A stretch of 64,000 bases of DNA from CAZSDW01 sp964605705 (GCA_964605705.1 CAZSDW010000016.1:1-64000); one strand, 5' to 3'. Positions 28,342-37,161 are shown, counted from the stretch's first letter. A program made the numbers and translations. Notes: generated by a model not told the origin, from the letters alone.

Positions 28342-28442
28342 AAAATTTCCTTTTTAAAAATCATCACCAGAATATACTATGAAGAAGCGAAACACTCAAT
28401 CAGTGTTTTATTATAACCTATATGACCGCTAAGGAGACCAGT

Positions 28443-28482
28443 ACTCCAATACTCCAACACTCCATTACTTCAATATTCCATT
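28443..28482. repeat. Five degenerate copies of an 8-bp tandem repeat
   Basis: Between galE and lpdA, five consecutive 8-base units read ACTCCAAT, ACTCCAAC, ACTCCATT, ACTTCAAT and ATTCCATT. The same ATTCCAA-type word recurs in the A+T-rich repeats at 56722-56763 and inverted at 57195-57220. Upstream, an AAACACT/AGTGTTT hairpin lies at 28390-28408. Confidence 0.7.
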
Positions 28483-28492
28483 TTTCCCCACT

Positions 28493-29881
28493 CTACACAT
28501 GAATCGCCCAGCCTTCGACTCCCCGAGCAGCCTCCATGACTGCTTCCGCCAGTGTCGGATGAGCATGAATGGTTTTGGCGATATCCTTCGGCAGCAGCTC
28601 GGATCGCTTCGCCAGTAAAATCTCATGGATCAGTTCGGTCGCATCTTTTCCGGCAATGTGCGCTCCGAGAATTTCCTTTGTCTCAGAACGATAAATAATT
28701 TTTACTAATCCATCGGGCTCATCAATAGCGACCGACTTCCCGGCGCCACGATATGGAAATACATACTTCCCAAAATCAATCCCCTGCTCAGTTGCTTTTT
28801 TCTCCGTCAATCCAAAACTGGCAACCTGTGGTTCACAATAGGTAGCACCCGGGATGGTCATCGGATCAATGCTAACTTCCGGATTATGACCAGCCATATA
28901 TTCCACCGCAATTTCACCCTCTTTTGATGCAACGTGTGCCAGGAGCGGTGTATCAATAACATCACCGATAGCGAAAATCGATGGAACGTTTGTCTGATAG
29001 AAATCACCAACTTCAATAAAACCTCGGTCGGTTTTTATTCCAAGTTCTTCCAACCCCAAACCTTCGGAGTTCGGCGTGCGACCGACGGCAACCAAAATCT
29101 TATCCACAATGACGGTCTTCTCCGCATCAGCCTGCCTGAGAACAACATTATATATATCTCCAACTTTTTCACAGCGGAGCGCCACGGTCGAGGTGTACAT
29201 ATTCACTTTTTTGCGTTTAAATGATCGGGCAACAACATCTGCCGTTTCACCGTCTTCCAAAGGCAGAATCTGATCCATCATTTCAACCAGATGGACTGCT
29301 ACACCGAAAGAATTCAGTATATAAGCAAACTCAACTCCAATAGCGCCGGCGCCCAGAATCAGCATACTTTTTGGCAAGGATTCAAGACTTAAAATACCAG
29401 TTGAAGATAAAATGTCCTTTTCATCAAATTCGAATCCTTTGATAACTCGCGGTCGAGAGCCGGTGGCAATCAGGATATTTTTCGCAGTAACTTTCTGCCC
29501 ATTATTCACTGTGATTTCATTAGCCCCACTGAGTTTGGCATTTCCCTGAATCAACTCGATGCCGTTTTTTTTCAGGAGAAATTCCACACCTTTTGATAAT
29601 TTGGTCGCCGCGATTCGGGACTTTTTATAAACATTCCCATAATTAAAATTGCTCGTATCAACCTGAATTCCCATTTTCTTCAGATCATCGAGATACGAAA
29701 ATTTCTGTGCCTGACTGATCAATGATTTCGATGGAATACAGCCCCAGTTCAGACAGACACCACCCGGTTTATCCTTTTCAACTATGACTGTTTTCAACCC
29801 AAGTTGAGACGCCCGGATTGCGGCAACATATCCGCCGGGTCCGGCTCCAACGATAATTAGATCATATTGAAAATCCGACAT
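28493..29881 (-). CDS. lpdA: Dihydrolipoyl dehydrogenase (E3)
   Basis: A 462-residue flavoprotein that reoxidises dihydrolipoamide with NAD+ in 2-oxoacid dehydrogenase or glycine cleavage complexes. Visible: the FAD Rossmann motif GAGPGGYVAAIRA (12-24), the redox disulfide in GGVCLNWGCIPSKS (about 40-53), the NAD motif GAGAIGVEFA (about 177-186), the second FAD motif FAIGDV, and the C-terminal HAHPTLAEAVMEAA with the catalytic His-Glu dyad. No E1/E2 genes are adjacent, so it is a stand-alone, probably shared E3. GGAGAGG precedes the ATG. Confidence 0.95.
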   Translation of the reverse strand: MSDFQYDLIIVGAGPGGYVAAIRASQLGLKTVIVEKDKPGGVCLNWGCIPSKSLISQAQKFSYLDDLKKMGIQVDTSNFNYGNVYKKSRIAATKLSKGVEFLLKKNGIELIQGNAKLSGANEITVNNGQKVTAKNILIATGSRPRVIKGFEFDEKDILSSTGILSLESLPKSMLILGAGAIGVEFAYILNSFGVAVHLVEMMDQILPLEDGETADVVARSFKRKKVNMYTSTVALRCEKVGDIYNVVLRQADAEKTVIVDKILVAVGRTPNSEGLGLEELGIKTDRGFIEVGDFYQTNVPSIFAIGDVIDTPLLAHVASKEGEIAVEYMAGHNPEVSIDPMTIPGATYCEPQVASFGLTEKKATEQGIDFGKYVFPYRGAGKSVAIDEPDGLVKIIYRSETKEILGAHIAGKDATELIHEILLAKRSELLPKDIAKTIHAHPTLAEAVMEAARGVEGWAIHV

Positions 29882-29966
29882 TTTACCTCTCCAAAATATT
29901 CATACTATAAGTTTATAACCTACTTCTATTGATACAAGATTTTATTTAGGGTTGCATGACAATGGA

Positions 29967-29984
29967 ATTTACATTCATGTAAAT
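29967..29984. promoter_or_regulatory. 18-bp palindrome upstream of lpdA
   Basis: ATTTACAT-TC-ATGTAAAT is a perfect inverted repeat (8-bp arms, 2-bp centre) 86 bp upstream of the lpdA start codon, in a gap bounded by the terminator at 30016-30045. A regulator binding site is likely; which regulator is unknown. Confidence 0.5.
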
Positions 29985-30015
29985 TTACAAGGAAGATTCA
30001 ATACCGTCTGAAACA

Positions 30016-30045
30016 AAAAAGAGAGATACACATATCTCTCTTTTT
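30016..30045 (-). terminator. Rho-independent terminator, possibly bidirectional
   Basis: A perfect stem (AAAAAGAGAGATA / TATCTCTCTTTTT) with loop CACA, about 35 bp after the stop of the Fn3 lipoprotein gene read on the minus strand. The A and T runs make it able to stop transcription from both sides. Confidence 0.8.
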
Positions 30046-30079
30046 AAATGATTTTCGGAAGATAAAATCAACTTATCGT

Positions 30080-30805
30080 CTAAGTCCAGGGATGTATAAA
30101 AAGCGTGTAATATCCGGCACTGCTTGCATCACTACTCTGAATTTTAAGGATATAATTGCCAGCCTGACTGGGTTGCCATTCGAAAATCTGTGAAGCCGTG
30201 TTATCCCCGGCAATACCGGTTTCGACTAAATTTCCGCTTTCATCATACAGGAACATCTGTATATTTTGGACGGACAGATTGCTGGAGGGGATAGAAATAC
30301 TATAGCCGTAAGTTGGTGATGCAGAAAATTTGATACAATCGATGTCTCCCGCCGGTAAAATCGATAAATGCTGACTGTTCTCTTCATCAAAGGTTAGAGT
30401 AATCAAAGCAGCCGAAGTCAGATCATTATTGGGTTCATATTTATCATGATCAGGGATATTCGCCTCAACAACCTCACTGAAATCGCTTGTGCCGAAATTA
30501 TTTTCTGCTTTGATAGCATAAAAGCGTTCAAAATAAGTATAATTAAAATCATCATACCAGGCTTCATCGTTATCACCAATCTCTTCGAAAGTTTCCGGGT
30601 CTTCATTGTCACCCCGGTAAATTTCATAATGAGAAACGCCGGTAGCGTGATCCCAATGCAGCTCGACATAATCATCCTCGGCATTATAAGTCGCTGTAAA
30701 ATCTCCCGGTACGTCCGGTCTTTCAAAAAATGCACAGGACATAACCAACAGCAACAATCCAATTAATGAACTTGCCGATACAATACGAACAATTTTCATC
30801 AACAT
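30080..30805 (-). CDS. Small lipoprotein with Fn3-like and PPC-like domains
   Basis: A protein of about 241 residues, lipoprotein signal ending VMSC (C24). An Fn3-like domain spans about 30-115 (PGDFTATYN, HYEIYRG, FYAIKAENNFGTSDFSE). A bacterial pre-peptidase C-terminal-like beta domain spans about 120-238 (DKYEPNNDLTSAA, FEWQPSQAGNYILKI). The frame opens at 30832, but ATG 30805 has AAAGGAGCAGG directly upstream and is preferred. No catalytic residues are seen. It probably binds polymer or protein at the surface. Located 150 bp downstream of the GH9 gene in the same direction, it may be a companion of that enzyme. Confidence 0.8.
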   Translation of the reverse strand: MLMKIVRIVSASSLIGLLLLVMSCAFFERPDVPGDFTATYNAEDDYVELHWDHATGVSHYEIYRGDNEDPETFEEIGDNDEAWYDDFNYTYFERFYAIKAENNFGTSDFSEVVEANIPDHDKYEPNNDLTSAALITLTFDEENSQHLSILPAGDIDCIKFSASPTYGYSISIPSSNLSVQNIQMFLYDESGNLVETGIAGDNTASQIFEWQPSQAGNYILKIQSSDASSAGYYTLFIHPWT

Positions 30806-30958
30806 ACCTGCTCCTTTCAATATTAATAGCATTTACCCCGAAAAAACAATATCCTGTTTCTTCACAACTTGGGTAAAGCTAATACATTTCAGAAATACTG
30901 ACAATGAAAAATATTTTTCAAGATCAACAGATTAAAAGACACTGAAGAAATCTGCCTA

Positions 30959-33478
30959 TTATTTGCTTTCATTCAATAGGTCATTTACAGCATTCACCAG
31001 AAAAATATAGCTGGATGCACCGCCAACTACATACTCGTTTTCACCCCAGAGGAATGGCCAATCTTCTTTGTTCTCCGGAAAATCTGGTTTCAGGATCAGG
31101 ACGCCGGGCACAATCCCGCCGGCGATAAAGGAATAATCTGCCCGGTTGTTTCCGTAAGCCACCCGCTTGGAGTGAGTTCCAACTCCCGATACAAACGAGA
31201 TGTTCGATCCGGGATGACATCCGTAAATATAGTTCAATCCCCGATAAACTGTCTCAGGATCAATGATATCTGGAAAGGCTTTATGAAGGTAATAATTGGT
31301 AATTCCAAAACCGACTGCCCAGCTGCTGCCAGCCCAGCCGCCGGTCGAAATTGGCACTCCATAGGGATTTTGCAGTGTGATCGAATCGGTCTGAGTCTTG
31401 TACGTTTTGACCAACGCTTTCAGTTTCTCCTTATACGATTCATCCATGTATGGTATTGCCCGGACTGCCATTCCTGCATTAAAGGCAAATCCTGTTTCGA
31501 TAATTGGGAAGAGCTCCTTGATTTTGTTGATATATTCCATGTCTCCGGTCGTAATCAATAATTCGACAGCTGCTTTCAGTTCCTCCATTTGCAGCCGCCC
31601 ACCGGTTGTATTGCCGACTTGGAAAATTTTCGGGTCAGTATCATGCTCATCTTCCCAGACTTTTTCGGCAGTTTTAAGGCATTCTTCAGCCAGTGTATCA
31701 TTGTAATCCTTTAATGCACGGCTAGCGGCTGCCAGTGCGGCACATGAGCCATAATTCAGGGCTGTCGATTTACTGGTAAATGCCCAGCGGTCATCAAACT
31801 TTCCGCTCCTGAATCCATCCGATTCCTGATATTTCATCGCCGGATCATAGACCAGATTATCCGTCATAGTCAGAGCATCCCCAAGGTGAGTATATTGTGA
31901 CAAATCCGGAACAATAATCCCGGGAATTGCATGCCCGACCGACCGATGCTGAGCAATAAGCGCCAGCGTGCCCTGTTCGATTTGCTGCAAAACATCCGGG
32001 ATTCCATCGGGATGGTGAATATCCACATAACGTTCTTTCTGATCAATCAATGTTTCATCCCGCTCAATACCAAAATTCTCCCAGACCTGGACCAATGTTG
32101 AAACCGTGTGATATTGGGTCGGCGTCCGAATATCATAATCCCCGGCATCGAACCAGCCACCGACATTCAGTCCGAGAATATGTTCACCCGGTTTAAAAGG
32201 TGAATCTGTTGTCGGTCCCTGGGCGTAGAGATCGAAATGTTTATGGTCAACCGGTGCCTGCAGAGCATCGTCGAGATGGGCGGCGCCGTGCCATACCCGA
32301 TAGGCTTCATTCACAAACATGTGGTCCATCTGGACCGGAAAATAGACATCCAGGGTCGGATTCCAGGCATTTACATAAATATCCGTTCCAATCCGGAATG
32401 CTTCAGTCCGTTGTCCGTTATATTCAATCACATACAGACCGGGATCTTTCACGGAACTAAAATCAAATTTGCTGTAGTGATATCGAAAATATGGTCCCCA
32501 GTTCTCCAGGCTTCCCGAATATTTTTCGATGTATTCACCATCTTCCCTTACCTGTAACAGCCGGGCGGTGGGTTTCGATTTATCGTTTTTATCAAATTCA
32601 ATAACCGCAATCTTCTCCTGGTCAGGATGATAGCCTAGTTGGGAATAGGCGATTACCGGCGGGCGAATCCAACCGGGAATAGTCGTCGCCGTAAGATACC
32701 ACTCGATTACTTTGCCTGTTTTCCCGGCTGGAACCAGACTTCGAATAACGTACCAGCCATTTTGCGCTTTATTCCGTCCGTCATACATACTCAAAATACA
32801 GTCCTTTGCCTGAATAGTGACATGGCGTTCGGGATCTTCAGGCGCCAGAACCAGTTTTTTCCCTTCGGCAATCGGTTTCGACTCGACAATTCCGGATTCC
32901 TCAACGGTCATCGGTCCAGCCGGATACAGCGGAAATGTTCCGGATTTTCCGTCCATCAAATAGGCTTTTTCAAAATAGGCAGCGGGCAAAAATTCAAAAT
33001 TGAAACCGGCTTTGCCTTCCAAAACTTCAGGAAGCGGTTTTTCCAGATTGACACTCAAATAAATGCCGCCGTCCCGGGCTACGGCTCTTATCATATACTG
33101 AAAATCATATTCAGGGTACTTCAGGAAGGCTTCAATGCTGTTGTTTTTCCGGTCAACTTCCCGCTTGATAAAATCCGGGATAGGATCCCACTGCCCCGGT
33201 GTTGGGCTCAAACGGACATCCCCATTGGTCGCTGTACGGACTTCGTGGTGAATTAATTCCACGCCGGCTATTTTTGAATCGTCAAAACTGGCATTGTACC
33301 AGTTACTGAACACCAGCACATTAAGACCACGGGTTTCAAAATACTCAAGATCGTTCAACTGCAATCCGGAATCCGGTCGCGATGTGCAATTAATCTGGAA
33401 AAAAGTAATAATGATAACTATACCGGGAATGATCACCCTTACTCCGATATTTTTAAGCGTTCTTTGACAATGCTTCAT
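30959..33478 (-). CDS. GH9 cellulase with N-terminal beta domain and Ig-like domain
   Basis: An 839-residue GH9 enzyme for beta-1,4-glucans such as cellulose or glucomannan. An N-terminal hydrophobic segment ends at C31 (QINC, an imperfect lipobox), so it is either a lipoprotein or membrane-anchored. Residues 40-270 form an unassigned beta-rich domain. An Ig-like CelD_N domain spans about 273-365 (IAYSQLGYHP, DPGLYVIEYNG). The (alpha/alpha)6 catalytic domain spans about 370-838, with the aspartate pair D444/D447 in GGWFDAGDYD, the YGCHPGSNISFVSG block, and the general acid E815 in LWGENEYVVG. Strong GGAGGAG site. It extends the locus from mannan to cellulose or glucomannan. Confidence 0.92.
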   Translation of the reverse strand: MKHCQRTLKNIGVRVIIPGIVIIITFFQINCTSRPDSGLQLNDLEYFETRGLNVLVFSNWYNASFDDSKIAGVELIHHEVRTATNGDVRLSPTPGQWDPIPDFIKREVDRKNNSIEAFLKYPEYDFQYMIRAVARDGGIYLSVNLEKPLPEVLEGKAGFNFEFLPAAYFEKAYLMDGKSGTFPLYPAGPMTVEESGIVESKPIAEGKKLVLAPEDPERHVTIQAKDCILSMYDGRNKAQNGWYVIRSLVPAGKTGKVIEWYLTATTIPGWIRPPVIAYSQLGYHPDQEKIAVIEFDKNDKSKPTARLLQVREDGEYIEKYSGSLENWGPYFRYHYSKFDFSSVKDPGLYVIEYNGQRTEAFRIGTDIYVNAWNPTLDVYFPVQMDHMFVNEAYRVWHGAAHLDDALQAPVDHKHFDLYAQGPTTDSPFKPGEHILGLNVGGWFDAGDYDIRTPTQYHTVSTLVQVWENFGIERDETLIDQKERYVDIHHPDGIPDVLQQIEQGTLALIAQHRSVGHAIPGIIVPDLSQYTHLGDALTMTDNLVYDPAMKYQESDGFRSGKFDDRWAFTSKSTALNYGSCAALAAASRALKDYNDTLAEECLKTAEKVWEDEHDTDPKIFQVGNTTGGRLQMEELKAAVELLITTGDMEYINKIKELFPIIETGFAFNAGMAVRAIPYMDESYKEKLKALVKTYKTQTDSITLQNPYGVPISTGGWAGSSWAVGFGITNYYLHKAFPDIIDPETVYRGLNYIYGCHPGSNISFVSGVGTHSKRVAYGNNRADYSFIAGGIVPGVLILKPDFPENKEDWPFLWGENEYVVGGASSYIFLVNAVNDLLNESK

Positions 33479-33696
33479 TTACTCCTCCGAAAACCGATTT
33501 ATTATTTTACTCATTGAATATCATTGTGAATAATATAATAGAAGAATTCGGACTCGCCAGTTACTTTTTATATCTAAAATTGAAAACCGGGCTGAATTAC
33601 GACTTTTAATGTTCTTCAATCCTGCCAGGAGTAAGTTTTATTGCTAATCAATAATCTCTGATAAATCGGATCAGATCAGTCACACTGGGTAAACTC

Positions 33697-34095
33697 TCAG
33701 CTAAGCAATGAGAACAAACTGTCACTTCCACAACGTTTATCAAATGTAAAGGTTGTTCGGGCTTGCTCTTTGATACCATCCAAAGCAATCAGATAGTCCG
33801 CAAAATCACAGTTTCCAGACTGATATTTACTCAGTGTATCCCGCAGCAATTTTGCATCAGCAAACACAAACAACTGGTTTGTCAACAGAACGGAGAGCGT
33901 CTTGATTATATCAGATTTAGGGACTTTATAGCCACCCTTGAGCACCCATACCAACTCTGTCAGCACTATATTGGATACATATATTGATTCATTAGAATTT
34001 TCACTATTTTGTAACAATTTGGCTGTCTGCCGATACTGTCGTTCGTCGTCCCGAATAAAAAAACGTACCAGGATATTGGTATCAACGGCAATCAT
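33697..34095 (-). CDS. vapC: PIN-domain toxin, VapC-like
   Basis: A 132-residue PIN-domain ribonuclease typical of type II toxin-antitoxin systems. The acidic metal-binding residues are in place: D5 in VDTNIL, E47 in VLTELVW, D97/D100 in CDFADYLIAL, and D119 near FTFDKR. It overlaps the antitoxin gene by 4 bp (ATGA), so translation is coupled. RNA target unknown. The A-T composition is like its surroundings. Confidence 0.9.
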   Translation of the reverse strand: MIAVDTNILVRFFIRDDERQYRQTAKLLQNSENSNESIYVSNIVLTELVWVLKGGYKVPKSDIIKTLSVLLTNQLFVFADAKLLRDTLSKYQSGNCDFADYLIALDGIKEQARTTFTFDKRCGSDSLFSLLS

Positions 34096-34343
34096 GGATT
34101 TAACTTCCGGATCAATTCTTCCTGAATGATTTTGTCCATCTGCTCAATACTTAATGCCTTATCAAGCTTATAGGCAGTAAGCATTCCGCCAAATCGGGTA
34201 ACACTCTGTTTTGGCACTTCAACAATGACTTTCCCTGATTTTGTGATTGTAAAGTCAATTTGGTCCGATTTACCAATATTCAGGAAATCCCGCACCGGCT
34301 TGGGAATAGTCACCTGACCCTTGGAAGTAATTGTTGCTTTCAT
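34092..34343 (-). CDS. vapB: AbrB/SpoVT-type antitoxin, VapB-like
   Basis: An 83-residue protein. Residues 1-45 form a swapped-hairpin AbrB DNA-binding fold (MKATITSKGQVTIPKPVRD, then a short beta hairpin KSGKVIVEV). The C-terminal half is the likely toxin-neutralising tail. It is upstream of the PIN toxin with a 4-bp overlap. An inverted repeat directly upstream (34352-34389) is a likely autoregulatory operator. Confidence 0.9.
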   Translation of the reverse strand: MKATITSKGQVTIPKPVRDFLNIGKSDQIDFTITKSGKVIVEVPKQSVTRFGGMLTAYKLDKALSIEQMDKIIQEELIRKLNP

Positions 34344-34351
34344 ATTGATAT

Positions 34352-34389
34352 TCCTTACATATATCCTAATAACAAGTTAAATGTAAGGA
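34352..34389. promoter_or_regulatory. Inverted repeat upstream of vapB
   Basis: The perfect 9-bp arms TCCTTACAT (34352-34360) and ATGTAAGGA (34381-34389) are separated by 20 bp and begin 8 bp upstream of the antitoxin ATG. On the minus strand a TACATTTA element (34378-34385) overlaps the distal arm and could be the -7 promoter element, so binding would block transcription. Confidence 0.6.
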
Positions 34390-34563
34390 TTTCGATAAAT
34401 TCATACAAGCAAAACTTAAATAGAAGAGACTATTTGCTGTTGATTATTGTTGAGGCTGTGAGATTCAGACAGTGACGGATAGCAGTCTTCAATCACTGCA
34501 TTTATTTTGTATTGCCATTCTCATCAATTTCTGTTATTCTTTATTCAACGAAATGGAGAGTCA

Positions 34564-34815
34564 ATGGAAAAAAAAGTTCAAATGTATGCCCTCAGTACCT
34601 GTATATATTGTCAGAACACCAAGCGCTGGTTTGCTGATCATGAGATCGAGTATGATTGTATCGATGTTGATTTGCTTGATGAATCTGAAAAATTCGCAGT
34701 TTTAAGAGAGATCAAAGGTAAAACCGGAATGGTATCTTTCCCGACAGTGATTATAGGCGATATAATCGTCAAAGGTTATAAACCCGATAAATTGAAAGAG
34801 GCGTTAGGGCTATGA
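34564..34815 (+). CDS. Glutaredoxin-like protein
   Basis: An 83-residue thioredoxin-fold protein with the redox motif C13-I-Y-C16 and the conserved cis-proline loop (GMVSFPTVIIGD). Length and motif fit the NrdH/glutaredoxin group. ATG 34564 has GGAG 5 nt upstream; an upstream start at 34507 in the same frame lacks such support. It overlaps the next gene, a ferredoxin:thioredoxin reductase catalytic subunit, by 4 bp (ATGA). I infer that this protein is the disulfide acceptor of that reductase. Confidence 0.9.
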   Translation: MEKKVQMYALSTCIYCQNTKRWFADHEIEYDCIDVDLLDESEKFAVLREIKGKTGMVSFPTVIIGDIIVKGYKPDKLKEALGL

Positions 34816-35150
34816 ATACTGAGGAACTATTCCAGATCATGCGAAAAACTCAAGAACCAAAAGGATATTACTTCAACCGCTTTACCGAGCATACCTTTCG
34901 TCTGCTTGAATCGCTTTTGATCAATAAAAAACGCTATGGCTACATGGCGTGTCCCTGTCGTTTGGCAGCCAACGACCGCGAATGGGATCGTGATATTATC
35001 TGTCCCTGTGTCTATCGCGAACCCGATGTAGCAGAATTTGGCAAGTGTTTCTGCGGTCTGTACGTTTCCAAAGAGTGGAATGATGGCAAAATTGAGGATC
35101 AGTATGTACCGGAACGCCGCTCTGAGGAAAAAATCTGGGGTAAATTTTAA
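34812..35150 (+). CDS. Ferredoxin:thioredoxin reductase catalytic subunit-like protein
   Basis: A 112-residue FTR beta-subunit homologue. The six cysteines of the [4Fe-4S]/disulfide centre are present as C47PC49, C64PC66 and C79FC81. The plant enzyme has CHC in the third motif; here the histidine is replaced by phenylalanine (F80), so the proton-handling of the classical mechanism may differ. No variable (alpha) subunit is adjacent. Coupled to the glutaredoxin gene, it would pass electrons from ferredoxin to that small redoxin. Confidence 0.9.
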   Translation: MNTEELFQIMRKTQEPKGYYFNRFTEHTFRLLESLLINKKRYGYMACPCRLAANDREWDRDIICPCVYREPDVAEFGKCFCGLYVSKEWNDGKIEDQYVPERRSEEKIWGKF

Positions 35151-35231
35151 CCGTTTCCTCCCCGATAAATCATTTAATATTCAAATGAATGCCAATCAAA
35201 CCAAAATAAGCCGTTTTCCCCTTACTTTGCG

Positions 35232-35263
35232 TTTGCCTGCGCATTGAATAATCATTATATTTA
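35232..35263 (+). promoter_or_regulatory. Bacteroidota-like promoter of the PpiD-like gene
   Basis: TTTG at 35232-35235, 20 bp, TATATTTA at 35256-35263: one mismatch from the TAnnTTTG consensus. The predicted leader is about 45 nt and contains AGGAGG at 35296-35301. Confidence 0.45.
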
Positions 35264-35313
35264 ACGTCCGTTGAAAAACGGGTAATTATGAAATTAGGAG
35301 GTTAAATACAGCT

Positions 35314-37137
35314 ATGGCAATGATGCAACGATTACGCGACAATACACATTTGATATTATGGGCGCTCTTAGTCCTGTTTCTCCTGAGTATGACGATCGGA
35401 GGTCTGGTTGGCGGGGCAAATATTACCGATCTGTTCACAAGAGAAAAGAAGCTGCAGGGAAAAGCCGGTATCGTTAACGGGGTTGAATTAGAAGGAATGC
35501 AATATTCCCAGATGATTCAAAACCAGCTGGACCAGTACCGGGAAAATGGACAGGAGATTACGGAGAGCCTCGTTCAGAATATTTCGGACCAGGTCTGGCA
35601 GTCTTTCATTCATGAAACTCTGGTTGCAAAACAGGTCAAACGTCTGGGGCTGCAAGCCACCGACAGTGAAATATATGATTATCTCTTACAATATCCACCT
35701 GAGTTCATCATGAACCAGGAAGTATTTCTGACCGATGGAAAATTTGATTATCAAAAATATTACAATGCGCTGACCAATCCCCAGGGGAATGAATGGATTG
35801 GTGTCGAACAATATCTGCGGGGCGCACTGCCCTTTCAGAAAGTCCGCTCTATGGTGGAAAATTTAGCAATCATCCCCGATCAGCTTGTTCATGATGAATA
35901 TGTCAAAACCAAAGTTCCTTTTACGATTGAAACCCTCTTTTTCCCCTTTTCACTGGTCAGTTCCGATTCTTTTGAGGTAACTGATTCAGAAATTGGGACT
36001 TACTATAAAAAACATGTAAAAGATTATCTGGTTCCGGAAACCCGCGAAATGGATTATGTCTATTTCGAATTGAAACCTTCCGCTTTGGATTCAACGTTGA
36101 AATTTGATCTTGCTTCGGAACTCAAAGGCAGAATTAAAGCAGGTGAAGCGTTTGAAACGGTCGCTACGGAATATACTGAAGATCCAAGTGGGAAAAACAA
36201 TGGCGGTGATCTGGGATGGTTCGACCGCGACCAAATGGTCAAACCCTTTAGCGACGCCGCCTTTTCATTGAAAAAAGGGGAAATCTCTGATCCGGTTCTG
36301 ACCTCCTTCGGGTATCACATTATCAAAGTTGAAGACCGCCGTGTTCAGGACGGACAGACACAGGTTAAAGCCCGTCATATTCTACTGAAAATAAATCCCG
36401 GTCCGGAGACACTGGATAACATCCGCTCTTCAGCCAGCCTGTTTGCTTTCGATGCCGGCGATATCGGATTCGAAGCAGCAGCCGACAGTCACAATATTGC
36501 GATTAAATCTACCGGTCCGCTGAATGAGGATAATCCTTATATTGCCGGATTTGGCTCGTTTAAAAAAGCCGTTCGATTTGCTTTTGGTGATAATCCCGTC
36601 GGGACTATATCTGAATTATTGAGTGCGGATAATGGTTATGTCGTATTCAAGCTGACCAAAGCAACACCGGAATATTATAAATCCGTTGATGCAGTGGCAG
36701 ATGCTGTGAAAGCGAGTATCCTGACCACAAAACGGTCTGCCCATCTAAAAGAAATTGCCAAAAATATCCAAGCCCGGATAGACGAAAGTACATCGCTTCA
36801 ATCCATTGCCCAGGCAAATAAAGGCGTTATTTTTAATCGCAATGAAAATCAAACCTTAGACCGACCATTAAAAGGCATTAGTCGTTCAGATCTAATCATC
36901 GGGACTGTCCTGGCGCTGGAAAATGGACAGGTTTCTCCACCGGTAAAAATCGGTAACCAATATATCATTCTGAAACGAATCAGTGCCGGTGAAGTTGATG
37001 AATCTGATTATGCAGTGGAAAAAGCCGTCATTCGTGATCGTTTACTTAAACAGGCAAAAACCAATTACTACAATGCCTGGGTCGCTGAAATGACCAAACA
37101 GGCTGACATCATCGACAATCGTGAAAATATGTATTAA
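35314..37137 (+). CDS. PpiD/SurA-like peptidylprolyl isomerase
   Basis: A 607-residue membrane-anchored periplasmic chaperone. One transmembrane segment (about 13-35) follows a short cytoplasmic N-terminus, then a SurA_N-like chaperone region (about 45-220), a parvulin PPIase domain (about 232-345; NGGDLGWFDRDQMVKPF and FGYHIIKVEDR), and a second, degenerate region with ARHILL and a C-terminal helical part. This is the PpiD layout. It folds outer-membrane proteins leaving the Sec translocon. A perfect AGGAGG lies 12 nt before ATG 35314, a rather wide spacing. A terminator follows directly. Confidence 0.88.
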   Translation: MAMMQRLRDNTHLILWALLVLFLLSMTIGGLVGGANITDLFTREKKLQGKAGIVNGVELEGMQYSQMIQNQLDQYRENGQEITESLVQNISDQVWQSFIHETLVAKQVKRLGLQATDSEIYDYLLQYPPEFIMNQEVFLTDGKFDYQKYYNALTNPQGNEWIGVEQYLRGALPFQKVRSMVENLAIIPDQLVHDEYVKTKVPFTIETLFFPFSLVSSDSFEVTDSEIGTYYKKHVKDYLVPETREMDYVYFELKPSALDSTLKFDLASELKGRIKAGEAFETVATEYTEDPSGKNNGGDLGWFDRDQMVKPFSDAAFSLKKGEISDPVLTSFGYHIIKVEDRRVQDGQTQVKARHILLKINPGPETLDNIRSSASLFAFDAGDIGFEAAADSHNIAIKSTGPLNEDNPYIAGFGSFKKAVRFAFGDNPVGTISELLSADNGYVVFKLTKATPEYYKSVDAVADAVKASILTTKRSAHLKEIAKNIQARIDESTSLQSIAQANKGVIFNRNENQTLDRPLKGISRSDLIIGTVLALENGQVSPPVKIGNQYIILKRISAGEVDESDYAVEKAVIRDRLLKQAKTNYYNAWVAEMTKQADIIDNRENMY

Positions 37138-37161
37138 CGGATAACTTTTATTTTAAATATC

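Noticed and set aside
28390..28408. Terminator after lpdA
   Set aside because: The AAACACT/AGTGTTT hairpin is not followed by a T run on the minus strand, so it is not called as a terminator.
33634..33696. Repeat element shared with the fusA upstream region
   Set aside because: The similarity is limited to about a dozen bases, too short to call as a separate repeat feature.
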